Of a stretch of DNA of 64,000 nucleotides, positions 26,941 to 35,644 are shown in pieces. The number at the start of each line of letters is the position of its first letter. The stretch's first letter is position 1. The translations under genes and the position numbers were made by a program. The notes beneath the pieces were generated by a model. The model saw only the letters and a program-made list of their open reading frames with translations, had not been told where the DNA came from and made no database searches. The stretch is from positions 62,001 through 126,000 of the forward strand of contig NZ_JBEWSZ010000004.1 in the NCBI RefSeq assembly GCF_040537815.1, written 5' to 3'. The DNA is from Mesorhizobium shangrilense. Lineage in GTDB: Bacteria > Pseudomonadota > Alphaproteobacteria > Rhizobiales > Rhizobiaceae.

Positions 26941-28437
26941 ATGGTGAAACGGTCTGCCGGTGAATTGCTGTTCGCGATCGCCGTCGACCGTTCGCTGGAC
27001 AAATCGATCACCACCCAGGTCTATGCCGCCGTACGACAGTTGATCACCTCCGGCGCCTTGCCGAGCGGCAAGCGGCTGCCTTCGAGCCGCACCCTGGCGA
27101 AGGAGCTCGATATTTCGCGCACCACGGCATTGTCCGTGTTCGAACGCCTGGCAGCCGAAGGCCTTATCGTCTCGCGAACCGGCTCCGGTTCCTACGTGTC
27201 CGACCTGGCCGAGACCAGCAAGCCGACGCAGCCCCTGGCGATAACGCCGCCATCGGCGCCGTCGTCGACAAGGCTGGCCGATATCATCGCCGACGCCTCG
27301 CCGCGCTTTTTCCAGCGGCTGGCTCATCCGCACAGGCCGCGCGCCTTCATCACCGGCCTGCCCGACTATGACGCCTTTCCACTGGCGATCTGGGCGCGCC
27401 TGACCGCCAAGCACTGGCGCGAGCCGCGCGACCTGATCATGGGGTATTCCGACGCCCACGGCCATCCGCGGCTGCGCGCGGCAATCGCCGAGCATCTGCG
27501 GGCCAATCGCGGCGTGTCCTGCGACACCGAACAGATCTTCATCGTCAATGGCGCCCAGCAGGCCTTCGACCTCATTGGCCGCGTACTCCTCAATCCGGGC
27601 GATCCGGTATGGTTCGAGAATCCCGGCGCCATCGGCGCGCGCAATAGCCTGATCGCTTGCGGCGCACGCATGGTGCCGGTGCCGGTCGACCGGGAAGGCA
27701 TATCCGTCGAAGCCGGGCTGCGCCTGGCACCGGATTTCCGCCTCGCCTTCGTGACGCCGTCGCACCAGCATCCAATGGGCGTCGAGATGAGCCTTCGGCG
27801 GCGTAGCGAATTGCTGAGCGCCGCCAACCAGCAAGGCGCCTGGATCATCGAGGATGATTACGACGGCGAGTTTCGTTATGATGGACGGCCGTTGCCAACC
27901 CTGAAGAGCGCCGATACGGCCGATCGCGTCATCTATGTCGGCACATTTTCCAAAACCATGTTTCCAGCGCTGCGCCTGGGATTCTACATCGCGCCAAAAC
28001 CGCTGGTCTCCACCTTCCAGCGCATTTCAGGCGCCTTCCTGCAGGGGGTCCCTTCGAGCATCCAGGCCGTTCTCGCCGCCTTCATCGAGGATGGTCATTT
28101 CGCCACGCATCTACGCCGCATGCGCGAAATCTATGCCGGGCGCCATGCCGCTTTCCATGACGCGGCGAGCAAGCAGCTCAAGGGCCTGCTGAACGTTCAC
28201 AACTCGGTCGCCGGCTTTCACCTAGTCGGCACTTTCGGTACGCCCGCTATGAACGAAGACAAGGTCTGCGCGGACGCGGACGCCGCCGGCCTGTCCGTTT
28301 CGCCGATCGGGCGGTTCTGCATTGAACGATCCGACGCCGACCGTGGGGTGGTGCTTGGCGTTGCCGCGATCGATCAGCGCACCATTCGCAAGGGCGTGGA
28401 GACGCTCGCCGGCGTCCTGGAGAAGAACCGGCGCTAG
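26941..28437 (+). CDS. MocR-type regulator (GntR helix-turn-helix fused to an aminotransferase-like domain)
   Basis: A 498-residue protein. Residues 1-90 form a GntR winged helix (SGKRLPSSRTLAKELDISRTT region). The rest is a fold-type I aminotransferase domain with the PLP Lys in YVGTFSKTMFPALRLG (near residue 340) and IIEDDYDGEFRYDG upstream. Such proteins sense PLP plus an amine such as GABA, taurine or ectoine-type compounds and bind direct repeats. It is divergent from the enolase/aldehyde dehydrogenase operon and shares its promoter region. Confidence 0.92.
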   Translation: MVKRSAGELLFAIAVDRSLDKSITTQVYAAVRQLITSGALPSGKRLPSSRTLAKELDISRTTALSVFERLAAEGLIVSRTGSGSYVSDLAETSKPTQPLAITPPSAPSSTRLADIIADASPRFFQRLAHPHRPRAFITGLPDYDAFPLAIWARLTAKHWREPRDLIMGYSDAHGHPRLRAAIAEHLRANRGVSCDTEQIFIVNGAQQAFDLIGRVLLNPGDPVWFENPGAIGARNSLIACGARMVPVPVDREGISVEAGLRLAPDFRLAFVTPSHQHPMGVEMSLRRRSELLSAANQQGAWIIEDDYDGEFRYDGRPLPTLKSADTADRVIYVGTFSKTMFPALRLGFYIAPKPLVSTFQRISGAFLQGVPSSIQAVLAAFIEDGHFATHLRRMREIYAGRHAAFHDAASKQLKGLLNVHNSVAGFHLVGTFGTPAMNEDKVCADADAAGLSVSPIGRFCIERSDADRGVVLGVAAIDQRTIRKGVETLAGVLEKNRR

Positions 28438-28460
28438 CGCCCCGTAACCGATCGACGGAC

Positions 28461-30077
28461 TTAGCGCGCATCCTCCAGGATCATCGCCGCGCCCTTTTCC
28501 GCCACCATGATGGTCGGCGCGTTGATGTTGCCGGATGTCACGTTCGGGAACACCGAAGCATCGACAACGCGCAGCCCTTGCAGACCGTGCACGCGCAGCC
28601 GCGCATCGACCACATTGCGCCCGTCATCCGGTCCCATGCGGCAAGTGCAGGACGCATGGAACACGCTGCCGGAACGGGCGCGGATATCCGCGATCAGCGC
28701 ATCCTCGCCCTGCGTCGCCGGGCCAGGCTTCATCTCATCGATGATGACGTCGCGCATGGCTGGCGCTGCGGCTATGCGGCGTATCAGCCGGACGCCGGCA
28801 AGCATCTGCTCCATGTCCCCCGGCGCCGAAAGATAATTCGGTTCGATGACCGGGGCCGCCTTGGCATCCGGTGATCCGATGGCGATGGAGCCGCGGCTCG
28901 TCGGCCGGCAGGGCTGAATGCCGATGAAGAAGCCGGGAAACGGATCAGGCAGCGTGAGCCGCCGCACACCGGGCGTCGGCTTGCTGTAGCTGACCGGCGA
29001 GAAGTAGAGCTGGGTATCGACCCGATCGAGACCGTCACTGGATTTGACGAAGCCGCCCGCCTGGTTGACGCTGAGCGACAGCGGCCCATCCCGAAACAGA
29101 ATGTAGCGCGCGCCAAGCAGCAGCCGGCCCCACCAGGGACGCAGTTGCGAGTTGAGCGTGCGCACGCGCGAGCGATAGAGATAGTCGATGCCAAGGTGGT
29201 CCTGAAGGTTTTGCCCAACCCCCGGCATGTCCTTCACGACCGGCTTGCCGAACCTCTGCAACACAGTGCCGGGACCAACGCCCGAATGCTGCAGCAGCGC
29301 CGGCGAATGCACCGCGCCCGCGGACAGGACGATTTCCCGCCTGGCGTTCGCGGTCTGCCTGATCCCGCTGACCTCATACTCGACGCCGACCGCGCGCGAG
29401 CCTTCGAAAAGGATGCGTGTGGCGTATGCGCCGGTGATGACCTTCAGGTTCGAACGGCCGGTGACAGGGTGCAGAAAGGCTGTCGCCGACGAGGCGCGAA
29501 ACCCCTTTTTCGCGCTGATCTGATAGACCGAAATGCCTTCCTGCTGTTCGCCATTGTAGTCAGGCGTTCTGTGGAAACCGGCCTGCTCGGCGGCCAGCAG
29601 CCAGTCCTTGCACAGCGGATGCACCGATGGGGCCATGTCGGTGACGTGCAACTCGCCATTGTCGCCCCGCATGGCGTCACCACCCCGCTCGAAGGTTTCG
29701 ATCGACTTGAAGAAGGGCAGAACATCATCCCAGCCCCAGCCGGGATTGCCGGCCTGTTTCCAATCGTCGAAGTCGTGCCGCTGACCACGCACATAGACCA
29801 TGGCGTTGATGGAGGACGACCCGCCCAGCACCTTGCCGCGCGGCCAATAGCTGCTGCGCCCGGCAAGCGCTTCCTGCGGCCCGGTCTCGAACTTCCAGTT
29901 CACCTTGGGATTGTAGAAGCTGTGGCCATAGCCGATCGGCATGCGGATCATGAAGCGACGGTCGCTGCCGCCGGCCTCCAGCAACAGGACGCGATGCCTC
30001 CCCGATCTGGTCAAACGATTGGCAAGCACGCAGCCCGCCGAGCCGGCGCCAACAACAATGAAATCGAACTCGGCCAA
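28461..30077 (-). CDS. GMC-family FAD oxidoreductase, choline-dehydrogenase-like (copy 1)
   Basis: A 538-residue flavoenzyme with the N-terminal FAD motif DFIVVGAGSAGCVLANRL, the GMC signatures GKVLGGSSSINAMVYVRG and LSAGAVHSPALLQHSGVG, and the active-site pair His in VFHASCTCRMG and Asn in SGNINAPT. It oxidises an alcohol carbon to a carbonyl. It is convergent with mocR and next to an importer and an aldehyde dehydrogenase, so an alcohol-to-aldehyde-to-acid route is plausible. The usual HPVGTCRMG is HASCTCRMG here, so choline itself is not assured. Confidence 0.88.
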   Translation of the reverse strand: MAEFDFIVVGAGSAGCVLANRLTRSGRHRVLLLEAGGSDRRFMIRMPIGYGHSFYNPKVNWKFETGPQEALAGRSSYWPRGKVLGGSSSINAMVYVRGQRHDFDDWKQAGNPGWGWDDVLPFFKSIETFERGGDAMRGDNGELHVTDMAPSVHPLCKDWLLAAEQAGFHRTPDYNGEQQEGISVYQISAKKGFRASSATAFLHPVTGRSNLKVITGAYATRILFEGSRAVGVEYEVSGIRQTANARREIVLSAGAVHSPALLQHSGVGPGTVLQRFGKPVVKDMPGVGQNLQDHLGIDYLYRSRVRTLNSQLRPWWGRLLLGARYILFRDGPLSLSVNQAGGFVKSSDGLDRVDTQLYFSPVSYSKPTPGVRRLTLPDPFPGFFIGIQPCRPTSRGSIAIGSPDAKAAPVIEPNYLSAPGDMEQMLAGVRLIRRIAAAPAMRDVIIDEMKPGPATQGEDALIADIRARSGSVFHASCTCRMGPDDGRNVVDARLRVHGLQGLRVVDASVFPNVTSGNINAPTIMVAEKGAAMILEDAR

Positions 30078-30301
30078 TGTCTGCCCTCTGCAATCAGCTC
30101 GCTTCTACAGCAGGGACGCGCACGGCAAAGGAGCCATTTCAGGAAGAGTTCACAGCCAATTTGGGCCTGGACGCCAGCCTCCGCGTCCAGCTTTGGCTCG
30201 ATGAGGATGGAACTTCCGGATTTCCATGAACATGACGGTGATGCACATCACGGTCGCTCCCTCCGCCCTCATCTCACGAATCCTCTTGAATGCCGCGTTA
30301 A

Positions 30302-30321
30302 ATGACGCCATATTGCGTCAT
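30302..30321. promoter_or_regulatory. Inverted repeat upstream of the RES-Xre module, candidate operator
   Basis: ATGACGC-n6-GCGTCAT is a perfect 7-base inverted repeat 34 bases before the antitoxin ATG at 30355. Xre-type antitoxins normally bind such sites to repress their own operon. Confidence 0.5.
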
Positions 30322-30354
30322 ATCAAGTGGCGAAAATGACGACAGGAAATGGTT

Positions 30355-30705
30355 ATGGGTCTCGTCCAGTATTCCGACAATGGACTCTTCGCGCCACGCA
30401 AGATCGCGGAAGCGTTCCGCACGACCAGCGAGGAGGTCGCCCGCACGGCGGGGCTTGGCAGGGACGCGGTTCAGCGCAAGGACCGTATCCGGTCGGACAA
30501 GACCCAGCGCCGGCTGCGCGAGATGGTCGAGGTGATCAACAAGGTCGAGCCGCGTTTCGGTTCGCAACTGATGGCCTATGCCTGGTATCGCTCGGAGCCG
30601 CTGCCGGGCTTTTCGGGCCAGACGGCCATGCAGCTCGTGCGCAGCGGCCGTGCGGACGACGTGCTGGACTATGTCGACGCGATCGACGCCGGCGTGCACG
30701 CCTGA
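30355..30705 (+). CDS. Xre/MbcA/ParS-type antitoxin of a RES-Xre module
   Basis: A 116-residue antitoxin. The N-terminal half contains a helix-turn-helix (KIAEAFRTTSEEVARTAGLG). The C-terminal half matches the toxin-binding domain (MVEVINKVEPRFGSQLMAY, then the FSGQTAMQLVRSGRADDVLDY end). The ATG at 30355 is preferred to the one at 30349, because AGGAA would touch the latter. It overlaps or abuts the RES toxin gene. Confidence 0.88.
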   Translation: MGLVQYSDNGLFAPRKIAEAFRTTSEEVARTAGLGRDAVQRKDRIRSDKTQRRLREMVEVINKVEPRFGSQLMAYAWYRSEPLPGFSGQTAMQLVRSGRADDVLDYVDAIDAGVHA

Positions 30706-30709
30706 CACG

Positions 30710-31207
30710 GTGCAGTATCGCGGAAAGCTCTATCGAGCGCTGAACCCCATTTTTGCACGCGAGCCGCTTTCGGGCCGTGGGGCCGAACTCTACGGCGGAC
30801 GGTTCAACCCCAAGGGCATGCCGGCTCTCTATGCGTCGCTATCGGTGATGACGGCGCTACGCGAAGCCAACCAGGTCGGCAATCTCCAGCCGACCACGCT
30901 TGTCTCCTACGACGCGGAAATTGACCGCCTGTTCGATTGCCGGGACGAAGGCGGGCTTAAGGCGCAAGGCATGGATTCCGCTGCTCTCGCCGACAGCACC
31001 TGGCGCGACCAGATGAAGGCGAGCGGGGAAGCGCGGACACAGACTTTCGCGCGCAAGCTGATCGCGCGCGGCTATCATGGCTTGCTGGTCAGGAGCTTCG
31101 CTCCCGCCACGACCGCTGACGATCTGAACCTCGTGCTTTGGAAGTGGGGCGATGCGGCCCCCACCCGCCTGCTGCTGATCGACGACGAGAAGCGTCTGTC
31201 GAGGTAG
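30710..31207 (+). CDS. RES-domain toxin
   Basis: A 165-residue RES protein. The fold residues Arg-Glu-Ser that name the family are seen in GGRFNPKGMPALYASLS and TALREAN. RES toxins degrade NAD+ when free. The start is unclear: GTG at 30710 gives MQYRGKLYRALNP, while ATG at 30671 would overlap the antitoxin by 35 bases and add 13 residues. Neither has a strong ribosome site, so coupling to the antitoxin is likely. Confidence 0.88.
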   Translation: MQYRGKLYRALNPIFAREPLSGRGAELYGGRFNPKGMPALYASLSVMTALREANQVGNLQPTTLVSYDAEIDRLFDCRDEGGLKAQGMDSAALADSTWRDQMKASGEARTQTFARKLIARGYHGLLVRSFAPATTADDLNLVLWKWGDAAPTRLLLIDDEKRLSR

Positions 31208-31212
31208 CTGAC

Positions 31213-31371
31213 ATGACGCTTGCCGATCAGATGGCGACCCTTGAATTTGCCGGCATCAGCGACGCAATTTGTGAGATCAGCCTCGATCCAGGCCAATTGC
31301 CCGCATGCAAGGATATCCCGCCTGAGGTCACGATAGTGGCGGCTATGTTCCGCCTTGAGTGGCCACCTTGA
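31213..31371 (+). CDS. Small hypothetical protein after the RES toxin
   Basis: A 52-residue acidic frame starting MTLADQMATLEFAGISDAIC, six bases after the RES stop, with GAGG about 7 bases before the ATG. It has no membrane segment and no motif I recognise. Tight spacing suggests co-transcription with the toxin-antitoxin pair. It may be a real small gene or chance. Confidence 0.4.
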   Translation: MTLADQMATLEFAGISDAICEISLDPGQLPACKDIPPEVTIVAAMFRLEWPP

Positions 31372-31452
31372 TCACGAACCTGTCAGGGCCAAATTGCGCC
31401 ACTCCGGGGCTTATGCTTGATGCCGCCGCTATTTCGCTCCACATCAGGCAAG

Positions 31453-32622
31453 ATGAAGGATGAGGCACGACAAGAGCGTCGAGATTTGCTGTGGGGCTTG
31501 TCCGCGGCGCTGATCCTGCACGCGCTCATCATGGCGCTCCTGGTCTACGGCCTGCCGACGCCTCCCCAGCAGCCGCAGGAGGAGCAAGCGGTGAATGTCG
31601 CGCTGGTGCCGCCGCCCGAGCAGCCCAAGCCGAAACCTGCTCCTGCGCCGCCCCCAAAGGAAACCAAGGTCGACAAGCCGCCAAAACCGAAGGTTGAAAA
31701 ACCACCCGAGCCCAAAGTTGAAAAGCCACCCGAGCCGAAGGTTGAAAAGCCGCCTCCGCCGGAAAAGCAACCATCCACGCCCTCGCCAATCGAGGTCCTG
31801 AAGCCTGTTTTCCAGTTCGGCGACAAGGATACAGGCCCGAGGAAAGCCCTGGATGGGGCTAGCGCGCAGGACAACTCGCCGCCGCCGGCAAAGAAAGACG
31901 ATTCGAAACCGTCTGCCGCGGTGAAGGATGCGGAGAACAAAACTGCCGCTTCCGCGGACTCCGAGCAGCGGGCGGATCCAACCAAGGCCGCGGAGAAGCC
32001 CGTAACCGCCGCGAAGGAAACCGAGCCCACACAGGAGAAGCAGGCAACCCCGGACGCAGACAAGCAGGCAGCCGCGGCGCCAGCAGCGTTGGCCGCAACC
32101 GGCGGCGATGGCGAGATCGAGCTTCCCACGTCGGCTGAAGCGCCGCTGCCCAGACCCGCGGATGCGCCGAAGCCCAGCCCTGCAAAGGCCTTCAAGTCGG
32201 CAAGCGGGAGCGCTGGGAAGCCAAGCCCCACGGACGCGCCCATCGCCGCATCGCAGGGCTATTCGGGCCTTCCGGGTGTCCGCAAGCTCTACTCGCAAGG
32301 CGCTACCGGCGATGCGCTGGCCACGACCTCGATGGCCGGCGTGCCTCGCGGTGAGCGGGCAGCCCAACTTTGCTCCAGCGCTTTGGAGCGGCAACTGCTG
32401 GACGCTTCTTATTTCCCCGTCCTGATCCCAAAGTTCTCGCTGAAGTCGGGCAATGTCCTTGACGTCCCGGACACCGCCTTGCCCACAGCAACAACAGTGT
32501 ACAGGCTGAGCTACCGATGCGAGGTCGACGCCAATGCGACGAAGGTCTTGTCCTTGGCTTTCAGTGTCGGAACTCCGATCCCGCCCGACGAATGGGCAAG
32601 CTACGGACTATCTGCTCACTAG
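31453..32622 (+). CDS. TonB-like membrane-anchored protein with DUF930 C-terminus
   Basis: A protein of about 389 residues. It has one N-terminal membrane helix (LLWGLSAALILHALIMALLVYGL) and a long Pro/Lys/Glu-rich periplasm-spanning region with repeated K-EKPPEP units (residues about 70-105). An Ala-rich linker and a C-terminal domain of about 120 residues with two cysteines (AAQLCSSAL and YRCEVDA) follow; the latter matches rhizobial DUF930. The layout is like TonB, but the TonB C-domain is absent. The ATG at 31453 has AGG at a good distance; an ATG at 31420 is possible. No exbBD or receptor gene is nearby. Confidence 0.72.
   Translation: MKDEARQERRDLLWGLSAALILHALIMALLVYGLPTPPQQPQEEQAVNVALVPPPEQPKPKPAPAPPPKETKVDKPPKPKVEKPPEPKVEKPPEPKVEKPPPPEKQPSTPSPIEVLKPVFQFGDKDTGPRKALDGASAQDNSPPPAKKDDSKPSAAVKDAENKTAASADSEQRADPTKAAEKPVTAAKETEPTQEKQATPDADKQAAAAPAALAATGGDGEIELPTSAEAPLPRPADAPKPSPAKAFKSASGSAGKPSPTDAPIAASQGYSGLPGVRKLYSQGATGDALATTSMAGVPRGERAAQLCSSALERQLLDASYFPVLIPKFSLKSGNVLDVPDTALPTATTVYRLSYRCEVDANATKVLSLAFSVGTPIPPDEWASYGLSAH
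31681..31762 (+). repeat. Tandem 24-bp repeats coding for KVEKPPEP units
   Basis: About three imperfect copies of a 24-base unit encode the KPKVEKPPEP stretch of the TonB-like protein. Such in-frame repeats can change copy number by slippage without breaking the gene. Confidence 0.6.
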
Positions 32623-32812
32623 GGTGGAGGATTCGACAAGATCTGAAGCATGCATGACCATTTATGCGCCACCGGAGGCGGGCGTGGTCAGGACCTGATA
32701 TTTCTGGTTCGGGCTTGTCGATTGTCCTGAACGTCCATGACAAACCTGGCGAAAGCGCCCATACTCTCCCAGTTGCGGCGCCTCACCCGATCGGCTCATT
32801 ATGGAGGGTCTT

Positions 32813-33385
32813 ATGACGGTGCATAAAGTTGGCTACCTCATCGGCAGTCTTGCCAAGGCTTCGATCAACCGCAAGCTCGCAAAGGCGTTGGTCCTGCTTG
32901 CTCCCCCGGAACTTGAAATGGCGGAGATATCCTTCAAGGATCTGCCGCTCTACAGCTACGACTACGACGCCGACTTCCCGCCCGTGGCGCGGGCCTTCAA
33001 GGCTGCCATCGCCGCCGTCGAGGCCGTCCTTTTCATCACGCCGGAATACAATCGCTCGATCCCGGGTGGGCTGAAGAATGCCATCGACTGGGCCAGCCGC
33101 CCCTATGGCAAGAATTCCTTCGCCCGCAAGCCTTCGGCCGTCATCGGCACAACACCCGGCGCGATCGGAACGGCAGTCGCCCAGCAGAGCCTGCGCAGCG
33201 TGCTCAGCTTCTGCAACTCGCCGCAGATGAACGCCCCGGAAGCCTATATCCAGTTCACGCCGGGCCTGATCACCGACAGCGGCGAAGTCACGGTCGAGGC
33301 CACAGAGGAGTTCCTGCGCAACTACATGTCGGAGTTCCATATGTTCATTGCACGGGTCCTTCAGGTGCTTCCCAAGGACGCGTGA
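32813..33385 (+). CDS. NADPH-dependent FMN reductase
   Basis: A 190-residue flavodoxin-like protein of the NADPH-dependent FMN reductase family (chromate/quinone reductase type). GSLAKASINRKLAKAL is the phosphate-binding loop for FMN, and ITPEYNRSIPGGLKNAIDW is the family signature near residues 75-95. A strong GGAGGG precedes the ATG. It stands alone and likely makes reduced flavin or reduces quinones or metals in the cytoplasm. Confidence 0.9.
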   Translation: MTVHKVGYLIGSLAKASINRKLAKALVLLAPPELEMAEISFKDLPLYSYDYDADFPPVARAFKAAIAAVEAVLFITPEYNRSIPGGLKNAIDWASRPYGKNSFARKPSAVIGTTPGAIGTAVAQQSLRSVLSFCNSPQMNAPEAYIQFTPGLITDSGEVTVEATEEFLRNYMSEFHMFIARVLQVLPKDA

Positions 33386-33499
33386 TGCAAGCTCCGGGCC
33401 GACTGAACGCGGCGGGTCATCCCACGACCCAAGTCAACGTCGGTGGGAGGATATTCGTGATCCGCCTGGCGCTCAAATCGCGCCGCTGAGGACAGGCCC

Positions 33500-34000
33500 A
33501 TGGAACCGTTTGCCGACCCGCCAAACCCGACCCGGCGGCTGCTGCTTTTCGGGCTGGTTTCGGCCTACACCGCATCCTTGATCCCGTGGGCGCTGGCCCA
33601 GGAAGTGACAGACGCCGACACCGCGCCATTCCTGGCACTGTCGGCCATCCTTGCAGGTCGCCAATCGCTGGATTCGGCCCAGGCGCTGCGGCTCTACAAG
33701 GCGCTTGTCGCCGATGACCAGGGGTTCCCGGCGGCGGTGAAGTCGCTGCTCGACATGATCGAGCAGCGCAAGATCGATCCGATGCAGTTGCAGACGACGC
33801 TGGACACCGAAAAGTCTCCGCTCAGCACCTTGCCGGGACGAATCGTGACGGCCTGGTACCTGGGTATCGTCGGCGACGGAGCCAATGCGCGCTGCCTCGC
33901 ATTCGAGACCGCGCTCAATGCACAAGCGGTCGCGGATGTGCTGAAGCCGCCGACCTATGCCTATGGCAGCTACGGAAGCTGGGCTCGAAAACCAACCTGA
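33500..34000 (+). CDS. Membrane-bound sugar/alcohol dehydrogenase, small subunit
   Basis: A 166-residue protein with a twin-arginine-like signal (TRRLLLFGLVSAYTASLIPWALAQ) and the small-subunit domain of FAD sorbitol/gluconate/fructose dehydrogenases (PF12318 type). PLSTLPGRIVTAWYLGIVGD and the PTYAYGSYGSWARKP end are typical. It is needed to export and fold the large subunit, which lacks its own signal and is carried out by the Tat system. The large-subunit ATG follows 10 bases later. Confidence 0.87.
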   Translation: MEPFADPPNPTRRLLLFGLVSAYTASLIPWALAQEVTDADTAPFLALSAILAGRQSLDSAQALRLYKALVADDQGFPAAVKSLLDMIEQRKIDPMQLQTTLDTEKSPLSTLPGRIVTAWYLGIVGDGANARCLAFETALNAQAVADVLKPPTYAYGSYGSWARKPT

Positions 34001-34009
34001 GGAAGCATC

Positions 34010-35644
34010 ATGGCCGACGCATCATCAGCGGATTTTGTCGTCGTCGGGTCCGGGATCATCGGTTCGCTGGTCGCGCGCAAGCTTGTGCTCTCGGGGGCGT
34101 CGGTGATCATTCTCGAGGCCGGCCCGCGCGTTACGCGCGGAGAGCTGGTGGCGCGCTTTCGCAACTCGCCGCGCCGCAGCGACTGGATGTCGCCCTATCC
34201 GCCCGCGGCCTGGGCACCGCATCCGGTCTACCAGCCGGTGTCGAACAATTATCTCATGCAGGCCGGTCCCTATCCTTACGCGGCCGAGTACATCAGGCAG
34301 GTCGGCGGCACGACGTGGCACTGGGCGGCCCAGGCCTGGCGCAACCTGCCCAATGATTTCCGGATCAAAAGCCAATACGGCGTCGGCGTGGACTGGCCCA
34401 TGACCTATGAAGACCTCGAACCCTTCTACCAGGAGGCCGAGGAGATCATGGGCGTATCGGGCGCCCCCAACACCGGTTCGCCGCGCAACAAGCCTTTTCC
34501 CATGGAGCCCGTCACCGAATCCTATGCGATGCGCCGTCTACGCGAGCGGCTGGTGCCCGACTACAGCGTGGTTGCCAACACCACGGCGCGCAACAGCCGC
34601 CCCTATGACGGACGACCGGCCTGCTGCGGCAACAACAGTTGCCAGCCGATCTGCCCCATCGACGCGCAGTTTCATGGCGGGCTTGCCGCGGACGCCGCGG
34701 AAGCGGCCGGTGCAAAGCTCATTCCAAACGCGAATGTCTACACGCTCGAACACGACGAGACGGGCCGTGTCGCGGCGGCGCTCTATTATGACCCCGACAA
34801 AACAACGCATCGCGTTACCGGCAAGACCTTCATCGTCGCCGCGAATGGCATAGAAAGCCCGCGCTTGCTGCTGCTTTCGGCGAGCGACAAGTTTCCAAAG
34901 GGTCTAGCCAACAGCTCCGACATGGTCGGCCGCAATCTCATGGATCACCCGAGCACCTCGCTGACCTTCGATGCGGACGAGGAAGTGTGGCTAGGGCGCG
35001 GACCGCAGAGCCCGAGTTCCATCAACACCATGCGCGACGGCGCGTTCCGGTCCGAGCATGCGCCCTACCGGCTCGATTTCACCAACATCTCGCGCGTCGA
35101 CGGTTCGACGAAGAGCCTGATCGCGGCCGGCGTCTACGGCAGCGAGTTGGAAAAGCGGCTGCGCTTCAGCGCGGCCCATGAGATGAACGTCAAGAACGTG
35201 CTCGAAGTGCTGCCGGACCCGGAACATCGCATTACCCTGAGTTCCGAGAAAGACGCGATGGGCATCCCGAAGCCCGTGACGCATTATTCGATCGCCGATT
35301 ACACCAAGCGCGGCCACGAGCGGTCCCAGCAGGATTTCCGGCGCATTGCCGAAATGATGGGCGGCACCAATCTGCGCTTCAGCAAGGATGGCGACTTCGC
35401 CAACAACCAGCATATCTGCGGCACGGTGAGCATGGGCAGCGACCCCAAGACCTCGGTCTGCGATCAATGGGGACGCGCGCACGACCACGACAACCTGTTC
35501 CTCGCCGGCACCGGCGTGCTGCCGACATCTGCGACCTGCAACTCGACGGAGAACGCCCTGGCGGTGGCCCTGCGCGCTGTCGCGCGCATGCTGGAGCAGC
35601 AAGGGGCTTCGACCGGTACCGCTGCAGGCGAGGCCAAGACATGA
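34010..35644 (+). CDS. Membrane-bound sugar/alcohol dehydrogenase, FAD large subunit
   Basis: A 544-residue GMC-type flavoprotein. The FAD motif is VVGSGIIGSLVARKLV at residues about 10-25. A Cys cluster at residues 205, 206, 211 and 215 (CCGNNSCQPIC) matches the Fe-S site of FAD glucose and fructose dehydrogenases. Active-site His468 (QHICGTVSMG) and Asn511 (CNSTENA) are present. It oxidises a sugar or polyol in the periplasm and passes electrons through Fe-S to the cytochrome subunit encoded next, with overlapping ATGA. The substrate (gluconate, sorbitol, fructose or other) cannot be told apart by eye. Confidence 0.88.
   Translation: MADASSADFVVVGSGIIGSLVARKLVLSGASVIILEAGPRVTRGELVARFRNSPRRSDWMSPYPPAAWAPHPVYQPVSNNYLMQAGPYPYAAEYIRQVGGTTWHWAAQAWRNLPNDFRIKSQYGVGVDWPMTYEDLEPFYQEAEEIMGVSGAPNTGSPRNKPFPMEPVTESYAMRRLRERLVPDYSVVANTTARNSRPYDGRPACCGNNSCQPICPIDAQFHGGLAADAAEAAGAKLIPNANVYTLEHDETGRVAAALYYDPDKTTHRVTGKTFIVAANGIESPRLLLLSASDKFPKGLANSSDMVGRNLMDHPSTSLTFDADEEVWLGRGPQSPSSINTMRDGAFRSEHAPYRLDFTNISRVDGSTKSLIAAGVYGSELEKRLRFSAAHEMNVKNVLEVLPDPEHRITLSSEKDAMGIPKPVTHYSIADYTKRGHERSQQDFRRIAEMMGGTNLRFSKDGDFANNQHICGTVSMGSDPKTSVCDQWGRAHDHDNLFLAGTGVLPTSATCNSTENALAVALRAVARMLEQQGASTGTAAGEAKT

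Noticed and set aside
30167..30190. CTGGACGC-n8-GCGTCCAG stem upstream of the GMC oxidoreductase gene
   Set aside because: Eight-base GC-rich stems are frequent by chance at this composition, and its position explains nothing specific.
31681..31762. Regular short repeats that could look like a CRISPR array
   Set aside because: They are about 24 bases with no spacers and encode an in-frame Pro/Lys/Glu repeat; no cas genes are present.
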